Shown: piece after piece, positions 55,215 to 64,000 of the stretch
Position numbering within the stretch: the first letter of the stretch is position 1
Layout: each line of letters opens with the position of its first letter
From: Chaetoderma sp. LZ-2023a
Lineage: Eukaryota; Mollusca; Caudofoveata; Chaetodermatida; Chaetodermatidae
Reading direction: 5' to 3'
DNA length: 64,000 bases
Assembly (NCBI GenBank): GCA_034401795.1
Contig: CM067374.1
Coordinates: forward strand, 96,226,140 to 96,290,139
Made by a program: the position numbers and the translations under genes
Notes under the pieces: model-generated
What the model was told of the DNA's origin: nothing
The model's database searches: none
Seen by the model: the letters and a program-made list of their open reading frames with translations, nothing else

Positions 55215-55555
55215 AAAAGACCTCAGCTAGACGGTACCAAGTTCGAAATGGTACGCACTAGTGTAGGGGTACAATGACAAAAAAAAAGAAGCAATGGACA
55301 ACCACCGAAAAACCGCTGCAGAGAGAGAGAGAGAGGCTGGCCAGAGAGGGCCGGTGATAATAAGTGGGGGTTCTCCCAAAGAGGTGCCGTGGGAGTTTTA
55401 TATTTTTTATATATTTTCTTTTTTTTCTTTTCTTTTTTTTTGTTTCATGACAGTATTACTCTTTACCCGTCGTTACCCGAGAAGCATGACATCACGTCAA
55501 GACCGTGGCTCTAAATGGGCGTTCAAGTAGTGTGATACTACCTCCCTCTCAACAA
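55215..55555. other. Subterminal Polinton sequence
   Basis: Contains a small hairpin GTACCA/TGGTAC around AGTTCGAAA (55237-55255), a GA run and T-rich stretch. The 78-codon plus frame at 55294-55530 is low complexity and not supported. Confidence 0.4.
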
Positions 55556-55653
55556 CCTATGCCCCAGGGATTGAGAGGGTGGTGGGGGCCACGGATCGCC
55601 GAATGGCGGCCAGTTGAGGGAGGTGGTATCATTTTAATCCCGATACTACCACT
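55556..55653 (-). repeat. Polinton right terminal inverted repeat
   Basis: Reverse complement partner of 38470-38568; it ends CCCGATACTACCACT, followed by TTAAT (55654-55658), the target duplication. Confidence 0.95.
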
Positions 55654-57897
55654 TTAATGTATATCACAAACAGGATAAGCTCTAACACACTGCCTTGTGG
55701 GATTCCACTTGTTACTGGGTGGTTTTCTGAAACATGTCCGTTGACAATGATGCATTGCTTTCTGTTTTAAAGAAAGTCCTGGACCCATACTATTATACGT
55801 TCACTTAGACCATATTTTCTCAGCTTGCTGATGAGTCAGCAAGCTGAGAAACAAAAAGTCTCTGCCTTTTGATGTTTCCCCAGTCATTGACAAACAAGTC
55901 ATATCCATCTATTTGCAATTCTGGTTTGGTTGGCAGGTATCTGCAATTCTTTAGACATACTTCTGTTATTCCAATTATATATGTTGCCCCATCCCCATGT
56001 ATCCTAGCCTTAAGCTCTTCTATTTTATTTAGAATATGCACACTTCAGCATAGTCAATCTTCTGGTATCCTGGTTACACATATTTACAACATTTGCATGC
56101 AGACTATGTGGGACAGTATCAAACGCCTTCATAAAGTCCATATATATGGCATCTATTTCCCCCCCCCCCTTTGTCCACCACTCCATTCATCCAGTACCTT
56201 TAGTAGTTGCAGTGCTGTTGATCTTCCTTCCATAAAACCAAATTATCTTTTGCTGAAGAATTTGTTTCTCTTCATATGTTCTATTATTTCTGACCGCACT
56301 AGCTTTTCCATTAGTTTAGACAATACACTTGTCAGGCTTACTAGTCTGTAATTTCCAGGGTCAGATTTGGCCACCTTTTTGTAAATTGCTGTGATGTTGG
56401 CTGTCTTCCACTTGTCTGGTACTATCCCTTTATCCATAGATTTGTTAAATATAATAGTCAAGGGCATGCACACTCTCTTTTAGCTCTGCTAATACTTTGG
56501 GATGTACTCCATCTGGACCAGGTGATTTGGTTTTGTCTATTCCCTTTAGAAATTTCAGCACAACATACTGGGTGAATGTTTTGTCTTGGAATTCAAATTC
56601 TGGTTTTAGCTTCGCACGTAAAAATGCTAGTGAAAAAGTCTGGCAGTACATTAGCCTTATCTATGCCTTCATTAGCAATCTGAGTTATACCATCTTTCTG
56701 AACAACATTTAGTTCTGAGATGCCACTTTTTACTTTCCTCTTTGAGTTTACATATTTCCAAAATTTCTTGGGGTTAGCTTTGGCATTCCTGGCTATCTCC
56801 TTTGCATTATGTCGCTTAGATTTACGTATTAGCCCTTTAACTTGGTTTCTCACTCTAGTAAATTTTCTATGCTTCTCTTCATCTCCTATTTCCAGGAATC
56901 TTTGCAAACATCTGTGCTTCCTTTTTATTTTAGTCCTAACATCTTCAATAACTTGCATATGTCGATATTTGGATGCTTTACTGTTTCCGCCTTTGATCTT
57001 TGGGATATGCTTTTCCATGGCCATGTTAAACTTTTCAAGGAATGGGTCCAGTACTGTATTTGAATCATCTGTTTCTAATAATCTCTCCCAATCCAGCACT
57101 AGGTCTGCATTCATATCCTCATAATTATCTTTGAAAAAGTTCCACCTCTCTGTATTACTGCATCCGTGCTGACTTTGCAGTTCATAAGTAAAGGTAATTA
57201 CACAGTGGTCGCTGGTTCCCATTGGAGTTTGGTATTCGATTTTTTCTACTAATTCATCATTTGTAAGGATAAGATCCAATATATCTGGTACATTGTTCCC
57301 TCTACATCTCGTTTAATCCTTAACATGCTGGTATAGATATCAATCCCTTATACATTCGATGAATGATTCCCCATCCGAGTCGTTTTTTACCGACCATCTT
57401 TGCCAATTTATATTTAGATAATTAAAATCCCCTACAATCATGATATGTTTGAACTTCTTATTTGTATTCGATATATTTCTGAGCATTTTCTTAAAATCCC
57501 CCAAATTTTCTGCAGTGCCGCTGGGGCTCTTATGTATACATCCCACCAGTAAATTATCATTCCCTGGTAGTCCAATCTTGACCCAGATAGCTTCTTGGAA
57601 GTTTTCATCAACTCTGTATTCGACCCTGTGTAGGGATTCATTTATATACAATGCAACTCCTCTGCTTTTTGATGTGTCCCAGTCATTGACAAACAAGTCA
57701 TATCCATCTATTTGCAATTCTGGTTTGGTTGGCAGGTATCTGCAAATCTTTTGACATACTTCTGTTATTCCAATTATATCTGTTGCCCCATCCCCATGTA
57801 TCCTAGCCTTAAGCTCTTCTATTTTATTTAAAAGACAGTCTGCATTTGAATATGCACACTTCAGCATAGTCAATCTTCTGGTATCCTGGTTACACAT
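55654..57897 (-). pseudogene. Non-LTR pol: APE-type endonuclease and N-terminal RT
   Basis: Endonuclease (57897-57340, then open with two stops near 57300-57340 to 56593): IEELKARIHGDGATDIIGIT, GVALYINESL, IMVGDFNYLNINW (GDFN motif) and MGTSDHCVITF (SDH motif). Linker with basic KAKANPKKFWKYVNSK. RT in shifted frames: DKTKSPGPDGVHPKVL, PDKWKTANITAIYKK, NYRLVSLTSVLSKLMEKLV, motif A YMDFMKAFDTVPH, motif B GIPQGSVL. At least three frameshifts and several stops; the motif C box is on the other side of the Polinton. Confidence 0.9.
55817..56108 (-). repeat. Endonuclease segment duplicated into the RT gene, with hairpin at its edge
   Basis: About 55862-56108 repeats 57655-57925 in the same orientation, ~95% identical by eye apart from an ~18-base deletion. 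It separates RT motif A (MDFMKAFDTVPH, ending near 56108) from the following helix (LRKYGLSERIIVW, near 55810). A 15-bp hairpin, TTCTCAGCTTGCTGA and its complement at 55817-55850, sits exactly at the left junction. Confidence 0.85.
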
Positions 57898-57949
57898 ATT
57901 TACAACATTTGCATGCAGACTATTTACATTTGTATTTACACTTGTCTCT

Positions 57950-58882
57950 TTCCGATCTAGTTTTCTTTTGCTCCTCTCCGAATATTCACCACTTTTCGTT
58001 CCCAGGGTGCTCCTCGGACTGTTTATTTGAAGTCCCGTGATATGTTCTCAGCATTCAACTTTTTCATTTCTTCCAGCTTTTCCTTATTGGCTGCTCTCTC
58101 ACTTTGTGTCATATCATGGGTGATACTCACTCTCTTCAGCCTCTCATCTGCATGTGCCAGATTTCTAATATGTTTCATAAAGTTCCCCTTTGTCTTCTCA
58201 TCTTTTTACTTTCAATGGTCTTGGCTTTGTAGGCTTAGAGCCGCTTTTGTCTCTCTTGCCTAGTCGCACTAAATTGGTTACGGTTTCCTCTGGTGACTTT
58301 AGAGCTTTGCACAGCTCACCTACAAGATGTTTGCCTTCTTCTGCTTTTCTCTCTTCAGGATTTTTTGCATCAGATTCTTCAGTTATGTATTATGATGTTG
58401 CATTTCATAGCTTCACTCTGCCGTAATTCTGCTATCTCTTTTTTCACTTCCACACAGTCAACTCCTTCCATATTTCCCCACTTTGTAATCTTGGACTCCT
58501 CAATCAGAGCTCTCACCATGTTTTCATCTGTCTTGCTCTGCATCTCCCCCTATAGCATGTCTACTCTTTGCTCCATTTTACTCAGGAAGGCCTGACATCT
58601 CTGCTCTATTTCTTTCTCCATCTTCAGATTTCTGATAGCCTTTTCCTCACATGGAGGGCAGTACCAGTGGAAATCACACCTTTTCGTCAACAATTTGTAC
58701 TCTGCTAGAGACAGGTTTAGGCACTTTCTGCAAAAGTGCTTATCACAATACTCGCATTCTAATATCTCTGACATTCTCGTCAATGAAGTTGACTTTACAC
58801 ATCTCGCATGGCCAGCCTGCCTGCACCTCACTCTCAGACGCTGTGCGTTTTGCCATTGTGACTTTACCTCCTTTAGCAGACA
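57950..58882 (-). pseudogene. Non-LTR ORF1 with PHD-like zinc finger
   Basis: ATG near 58882 (SAKGGKVTMAKRTASESE), then cysteines in WPCEMCKVNFID; after a frameshift, ECEYCDKHFCRKCLNLS and CDFHWYCPPCEEKA complete a Cys4-His-Cys3-type PHD pattern, then a coiled-coil region (KMEKEIEQRCQAFLSKMEQR). PHD-type fingers are known in ORF1 of CR1-group elements. Downstream parts are in changing frames with stops. Confidence 0.75.
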
Positions 58883-58945
58883 TTTTAAGCTTGTTGCTGT
58901 TTATGGGACTAGCTTTGTTTCAGCTATACCCTATATAATATGATG

Positions 58946-60170
58946 TTCAAATTTTCTGTCGTGAGCTGCTATGTGCCACCTACGACAGTAATTTAGATTT
59001 TATCCTTGAACTTATCTTCTTAGCTATCCGCCGTGAGCTGCGATCTGCTGCCTACGACATTGTATGTGCAATATACTTATTTCGCTTGTTATCGTGAGCT
59101 GCTGTGTGCTGCCTACGATAGGTAACAATTTATATTAACAATATTTACCCCAAATTATTATACAGATAAGACTTACTTACCACACCTCGGCTTAGTGTCT
59201 CATTCGTTTGAAATTCGAGGTTTCCTCCTCAGCCTCACTTTGACTGGTTTCTACTCCACCTCTCTCTTTATTCCTTATTATATAAGAGCATGTGTTTACA
59301 ATCTTATCGAAAATCAGTGCATTTAGCTCATCATCCAGGTGTACGCCATCCTTCAGGTGGGAATAGTCGTACCTTTTTAGTACTTGTTGTATCACTTTCT
59401 CTTCCTTCCGTAGTGCTTAATGGTATTCCTTTGTAGTTCTTTATAAAGATTTATTGCAAAGACCCCCTTTGTTCTGGCTGATGATATGGTGTGCTGATTT
59501 ATTTCTGCGAGGTCTTTCTCTAATTTCTGTTGCTGGTCTGCTATCTCTTCAGCTGAGAACAAGCTCCGTCTGAGCTTCCTCTTCTTTTTGTTGTAGTTGG
59601 TTGCTTGTTGCAGCGATGTTGGGATGATGGTTGTTATAATCAGTTCATACCCCAGTTCGCTAGTATATCTGCAGATTTCGTCAATTGTCTTTTTGCCTTT
59701 CTCTACCATCTTCGGATGTGGCTGGTAGCAGATCTGCTCTCGTCCACTACGATAGCGCTTTGATGAAAAGCTACATACCATGCCAATGAATGCATTTAAT
59801 ATATTGTGATATAGGTAGAGGTATCTGATTTCTCTAGTTGTATGTCACAACTGCTTTAAAGGATCTTCGTATGTTGCACCTCCTATACTAGTCTCTCTCA
59901 CCACGGCATGCTCTCTCCCAACTTTGCTCCTTTTGATATGCTGACCAAGTCCTCTTCCTCTGGAGCTCGACAATGTCAACAGGCAAGAGACCATTGACAC
60001 AGATGTGTACAGATACAGATACATTTAATGGTGATCAAGAGTATAGATTCAGTAGAAAACCTTTCTTCTCCACTTCTGCTAATCCACAGCGTGAGCTGCT
60101 TTGTGCCACCTACTTTGTGGACTAATAAATCTATGCGTGAGCTGCTGTGGCCGCCTACACAATAGATTGT
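58946..60170. repeat. Five copies of a GTGAGCTGC...CCTAC core, most in hairpin context
   Basis: Cores at 58961-58983, 59033-59055, 59094-59116, 60091-60113 and 60137-60158, all plus strand: GTGAGCTGC, two to three variable bases, TG(T/G)(G/C)C-type middle, CCTAC. Flanks pair in four of five: CTGTC/GACAG, TATC/GATA, TCCACA/TGTGGA, AATCTAT/ATAGATT. The arm sequences differ between copies while the core is kept. Copy 2 has no such pairing. Confidence 0.7.
59192..59960 (-). pseudogene. SGNH-hydrolase-like frame, broken
   Basis: Frames 59781-59392 and 59395-59192 join through a one-base shift; upstream text continues to about 59960 with a stop (SSRGRGLGQHI, VRETSIGGATYEDPLKQL). Family-like blocks: GGAT, a strand ELIITTIIPTSLQQA (block before the oxyanion loop), and YSHLKDGVHLDDELNALIF, where DGVH supplies the Asp-His of the SGNH catalytic dyad. 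Such esterase domains occur in ORF1 of CR1-group elements and in other transposons, so it may be part of the neighbouring retroelement or a separate gene. The nucleophile serine is not clear. Confidence 0.45.
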
Positions 60171-60362
60171 ATCATATGTCGGCTGCTATTAGATCTATCT
60201 CTTTAGATGTTCTGATTGGCCTTGAAATTGCTGTCAGATCATTTGCTATTGCTGATATGTGTGATGTACTAATTAGTCTTACCTCGTTTAGTAGCTTGCA
60301 TCTGAATCTAGATCACCTCTTACCGTGGCCATGGCCGCCATTAGTAAACAATCTCGTTGCTA
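60171..60362. other. Short stretch with a possible first exon (minus)
   Basis: On the minus strand AATGGCGGCCATGGCCACG is followed by GTAAGAGG, which resembles a start codon context plus a 5' splice site. This might be a first exon of the SGNH-like frame; no support beyond that. Confidence 0.2.
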
Positions 60363-60620
60363 TGTGGTAGTTCAATTTGTTATGGGGTTTTTCATCTCCA
60401 CAAGATTTCACCTAAATAATTTTTCTCAATGCCTAATTTTAGTCTGTAATATCATTAAATAAAGCTGATGCAAAAGGATTTTGAATGTATAAATTCCTCT
60501 CCAAAATTGTTCACGTCCATAATAACCGGAACCCGGAAGTCGTGTCAAGTTTACCATTGGTTTTGTTGATTAAATTCGTAACTCCCACAGTCCTGTAATA
60601 CAGAGTCTGATACACAACAG
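60363..60620 (+). repeat. Candidate 5' LTR of the second Gypsy element
   Basis: Begins TGTGGTAG and ends CACAACA directly before a TGGCGAC primer-binding-like sequence. It contains AATAAA near 60457. The partner LTR is outside the window, so the left boundary is a guess. Confidence 0.4.
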
Positions 60621-60640
60621 TGGCGACGCGGTATTGAACC
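60621..60640 (+). other. Primer-binding-like site
   Basis: GTGGCGACGCGGTATTGAAC follows the presumed LTR. TGG would pair with a tRNA CCA end; the tRNA was not identified. Confidence 0.45.
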
Positions 60641-60658
60641 CTGTGCAAGTAAATAATT

Positions 60659-61510
60659 ATGGATAGAAATGCAGTAGCGCAATTTGAATACTATGCCGAA
60701 CCGGCTACACTAGGGCCAAGGTGGACAAGATGGTTGACGTCATTCGAACTGTACGCAGATGGCAAATGTTTGATCATCAATGAAGGTACGAATAATGATA
60801 CTAAACAATGTCGTCGAGCATTATTACTACATCTAGCTGGAACTGATGTTCAGGACATTTTTGCCACATTAACAAATACTGGTAACGCTACAGATTATGC
60901 AATGGTAGTAGCAGCATTAAACACATATTTCGCTCCTCAAGTAAATACAGCATTCGCCCGCCAAACCTTTCATCAGGTTACACAAAAACCAGGCAAAACA
61001 GTTCAACAATTTGTCACACGGTTAAGGCAAGCTGGCAAAGACTAATTTTGCAGCTGATACAGATAATCAGATTCGGGACACGATTCTAAGTAAATGTACG
61101 TCGGATTATGTTCGTCGAAAACTGTTAGAACAAGGACAGGACTTAACTCGTGTGCGTTCATTGGAAATAGCTTCACAATGTGAACTGATTGAGGAACAAA
61201 TGTCCACTCTCTCTCTCTTTGGCAAAGGGGGAGAAAAAGGAAACCGAAACTGAAGCCGTAAACTTAGTCTTCCATAAACGGAACAAACGTACAAAGACCA
61301 GTAAACCAAAACGGGACAAAACCAAAACAGATAAACATTGTTACAGATGTGGTCTTCCCGATCATTTCGGTCGTGATCCAAAATGCCCTGCTCGTGGAAA
61401 AGTCTGTCATAAATGTTCTGGCCAGGATCATTTCGCAAACCAATGTAAAATGAAAAGACCAGTAAAACAAAACCACCTACGTCAAGTCGAAGAACAAAAT
61501 GACTATGCGT
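60659..61510 (+). pseudogene. gag of second Gypsy element
   Basis: ATG at 60659-60661. Capsid-like text WTRWLTSFELYADGKCLIIN, LHLAGTDVQDIFATL, FARQTFHQVTQKPGKTVQQF. A frameshift near 61045 and a second in the CTCTCT run near 61205. Then two knuckles, CYRCGLPDHFGRDPKC and CHKCSGQDHFANQC, after a lysine-rich segment. Confidence 0.85.
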
Positions 61511-64000
61511 TTGTAATAAATGACAGTTGTTGGCCAGAAAAACAAAAAATTGGAGTCAGTGGCGTAGAACTGAAAATGATAGTCGACTCAGGTGCCTCGA
61601 GTAATATAGTAGATGAAAAGACTTTTGAACATCTTAAATCAGAGAAAATTCAATGTCACTCTCAAGCAGTCATGAGTGATCGTAAACTCTATTCATATGC
61701 ATCCAATCAACCATTATCAGTAAAAGGGTCCTTCACATGTAAAACTACAATCGGTATTCAGACTACAAATGCAGAATTTCTTGTAATCGTAGGACACGGA
61801 ATACCACCTCTTGGAAAGGGAACAGCAGTTGCACTTTGTGTACTCAAAATCGGAGTAGATGTTGCAGCAGTGAATGACCTTAAGACCATGTTACAAAATC
61901 AGTATCCCAAAGTATTCAGTGAAATGGGTAAGCTAAATACAAAACAAGTTAGTATTCACATTGATCCTGATGTCAAGCCGGTAGCGCAACCATTAAGAAG
62001 GATACCATTCAATCTTCGAGATGCTGTAGAAGTGAAAATAAAAGAACTCTTAGATGCTGATATTATCGAGCCGGTGGATGGCCCAACTCCAGTTGTTATA
62101 GTCCCTAGGAACAATTCAGAGATCAGGCTTTGTCTGGACATGCATCGTGCTAACAGAGCTATAATTCGAAGTCGGCATGCGATCCCAACGTTCGATGAGT
62201 TGCTACAAGGCATGAACAAATCAGTCGTGTTCAGCAAGTTGGATTTGAGATGGGGATATCACCAACTATAGCTAACGCCAGAGTCTCGTGCAATAACAAC
62301 ATTTGCAACTCATGTCGGTCTCTATAGGTACAAGAGACTCATTTTTGGTGTGTCATCTGCCAGTGAACAGTATCAACACGAAACTGCCACTGCATCAGCT
62401 GGAATAGCCAGTGTTGAAAATATATCGGATGATATTATCGTACATGCCACAGATGAGAAAACCCATGATGAGCGTGTGCATGCAGTGCTTAAACGGTTAG
62501 AAGAGTGTGGACTGACACTAAACCCTGATAAATGTCAATTTAAGATGGATAAACTAGTGTTTATGGGAATTCTGTTGACAGAAAAAGGTATTGGTCCAAC
62601 CGAGGAACATGTAAGCGCAGTAGTCGGAGCCAGAGAGCCAGAAAATTCTTCAGAGTTCAAAAGTTTCCTAGGACTAGTAGGTTATAGCAATCGATTCATT
62701 TCTCAGTTTGCAAAACTCACAGAACCGCTTCGGAGGACAACGCGCAAGGACATTCCATTTGAATTTGGCCCTGAGCACAGGAAATCCTTCACAGCCCTCA
62801 AAGAGAACCTCGCGAAGGCCGGTAAACTGGCATACTTTGACAAAAACTCACCTACCAAGGTAATAGCAGATGCGAGTCCAGTGGGACTAGGAGCTGTCTA
62901 CATGCAGGAACAACTTGGTAAAATGGTTCCTATACGTTACGTGGGTCATGCTTTATCAGACTGTGAACAAAGGTACTCCCAATCAGAACGAGAGGCCTTA
63001 GTACTTGTATGGACTTGCGAGAGACTCCATCTGTACATATATGGTAGACGATTCGATTTATTGACTGATCATAAACTGTTGGAAGCAATATACAGGCCGC
63101 ATTCTAAACCATGTGCATGTGTGGAGCGCTGGGTTCTGAGACGCCAACCATATGACTTTCAGGTTGTCCATATTTCAGGGAAGGATAATATCGCAGATTC
63201 ACTTTCATGTCTCCCATGTGTTAAATCACGGCACAATGAACTCGCAAAGGAATCAGAAGAATATGTTCGGTTCATAGCTATCAATGCTACGCATAGAGTG
63301 CTAACTACTCATGAAGTCGAAAAAGCTTCAGCGGAAGATGAAGAACTAAAAACGGTCCGTGAAGCCATTGAAATAGGACATTTCGAAAAGTGTGAAACCT
63401 ATGCCCCAATCATGAATGAGCTATGTGTAATCGGATATCTTATACTCTGCGGTTCACGAATAGTGCTTCCAGCAGTACTTCGTCCCAGAGCATTATCATT
63501 AGCCCATGAAGGACACTTAGGAATTGTAGGCACTAAGCAACACTGGCGTTTGAAAGTCTCGTGTCCAAAATGTATAAAGATGCCGAAAGACACTGTAGAG
63601 CATGTCACGGTTGTCAATTAGTAGCACGGCCAGATTTTCCAGAACCACTGAGACCCACACCACTTCCAGATGGTCCATGGCAAGACCTCGCTACAGACGT
63701 ATTAAGTCCATTACCAACAAGACACTCTATACTCGTCATAGTCAATTATTATTCGTGGTACTATGAATACAATGTGCTTAAATCGACAACTGCATCTAAA
63801 GTCATTGATAGTCTTGAGTCAATATTTAGTCGTCATGGATTACCGTTAACGATTCGATCAGACAAGGGTCCACAATTTCAGTCGGATGAATTTCGTGAAT
63901 TCTGTGAAACTAATGGCATTGAACACTTGAAAACAATCCAAAGTGGGCACAAGCAAATGGAGAGGTAGAACGTCAAAACGCATCATTGATAAAATGCATT
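61510..64000 (+). pseudogene. pol of second Gypsy element, partial
   Basis: Protease MIVDSGASSNIVD (near 61578). RT with VAQPLRRIPFNLRDAVEVK, LDADIIEPVDGPTPVVIVPR, VFSKLDLRWGYHQL, then TAG 62269-62271, and after it GLYRYKRLIFGVSSA and NISDDIIVHATD. RNase H KVIADASPVGLGAVYMQ, SEREALVLVWTCERLH, LLTDHKLLEAIY. Integrase zinc finger HEGHLGIVGTKQH...CRACHGCQ with a frameshift near 63570, core DLATDVLSPLPTRHSIL and IRSDKGPQFQSDEF, and a frameshift near 63940 just before the Glu-containing ANGEVERQN. The protein continues beyond the window. Confidence 0.9.

Larger units (their letters stand above)
38470..55653. mobile_element. Polinton (Maverick) transposon, 17.2 kb, decayed
   Basis: Bounded by ~99-bp terminal inverted repeats and a TTAAT duplication. 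It carries the Polinton hallmark set: protein-primed DNA polymerase B, retroviral-type integrase and A32/FtsK-like ATPase. About seventeen other small genes sit in compact divergent or head-to-tail arrangement. It is inserted in a non-LTR reverse transcriptase gene. I did not recognise an adenain-type protease or a 600-residue hexon-type major capsid protein, so the virion gene set is incomplete or too diverged to see. Most genes carry stops or frameshifts, so the copy is not autonomous. Confidence 0.95.
55654..58950 (-). mobile_element. CR1/L2-like non-LTR retrotransposon, 5' part
   Basis: Upstream part of the element interrupted by the Polinton. From 5' to 3' on the minus strand: ORF1 with a PHD-like finger (58882), endonuclease (57897), linker and RT up to motif B (SGIPQGSVLELILF near 55680). 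The target duplication joins it in frame to 38469. The copy carries several stops, frameshifts and an internal duplication. Confidence 0.88.
60363..64000 (+). mobile_element. Second Gypsy element (Mag/SURL-like), 5' part
   Basis: Gag, CCHC knuckles, protease, RT, RNase H and integrase in Gypsy order on the plus strand, running off the window. The active-site box of RT is ISDD instead of (Y/F)xDD, which fits the Mag/SURL lineage. A likely 5' LTR ends at about 60620. Frameshifts and one stop make it non-autonomous. Confidence 0.88.

Noticed and set aside
53762-55230. Functional tRNA genes
   Set aside because: Boxes A and B are present but no seven-base acceptor stems or convincing anticodon arms could be paired, so only tRNA-like is claimed.
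55294-55530. Plus-strand 78-codon membrane-like frame near the Polinton right end
   Set aside because: Driven by a GA run and a T-rich stretch; no boundary motif, subterminal position.
58946-60170. Hammerhead ribozymes in the GTGAGCTGC repeats
   Set aside because: The hammerhead core CTGATGA...GAAA is absent on both strands.

Overview
The window is eukaryotic, metazoan DNA. It carries single-exon class A GPCR genes, Tc1, Gypsy, non-LTR and Polinton elements, tRNA-derived SINE-like repeats, AT and GA microsatellites, and one 500-base assembly gap. The mix of elements and the intronless receptor paralogues suggest a marine invertebrate, perhaps a deuterostome such as a hemichordate, echinoderm or amphioxus. 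The species cannot be fixed from sequence alone. Only three genes look like intact host genes. Everything else that can be recognised is mobile or repetitive.

Layout. 0-0.5 kb: 3' end of a decayed non-LTR retrotransposon. 1.0-2.1 kb (minus): aminergic-like GPCR. 2.1-18.6 kb: gene-poor DNA with dispersed copies of one foldback repeat family, a 39-bp minisatellite, an inverted array of a GATG-rich minisatellite, microsatellites and the gap. 18.6-19.6 kb and 34.8-35.8 kb (both minus): two paralogous orphan GPCRs of 329 codons. Between them lie an intact Tc1 element (20.0-21.7 kb), inserted at the edge of a TA microsatellite, and a 10-kb Gypsy-type LTR retrotransposon (21.7-31.7 kb, minus) with near-identical 1.55-kb LTRs, broken gag and pol, and a broken env-like third gene. 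36.6-37.3 kb: tRNA-derived SINE-like copies.

37.5-58.9 kb is a nested insertion. A CR1/L2-like non-LTR retrotransposon (minus) is split inside its reverse transcriptase gene by a 17.2-kb Polinton/Maverick (38,470-55,653) with ~99-bp terminal inverted repeats and a TTAAT target duplication. The Polinton has a protein-primed DNA polymerase B, a DDE integrase, an A32/FtsK-like packaging ATPase and about seventeen further small genes. They are packed head-to-tail or divergently, and a recurring TTTAA-plus-TATATA motif sits at gene boundaries. The copy is decayed: many frames are cut by in-frame stops that are mostly one C-to-T step from a sense codon. Its right-hand 2 kb is non-coding and holds four tRNA-like box A/box B sequences, some within duplicated segments.

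59-60.2 kb: a broken SGNH-hydrolase-like reading frame (minus) flanked by five copies of a short conserved core, four of which sit between complementary arms of different sequence. 60.4-64 kb: 5' part of a second, plus-strand Gypsy element of Mag/SURL type (gag, protease, reverse transcriptase, RNase H, integrase), also decayed and running off the window.

Functionally, the host part is three G-protein-coupled receptors. The rest documents successive invasions: retrotransposon, then Polinton inside it; receptor duplication, then separation of the copies by Tc1 and Gypsy elements.
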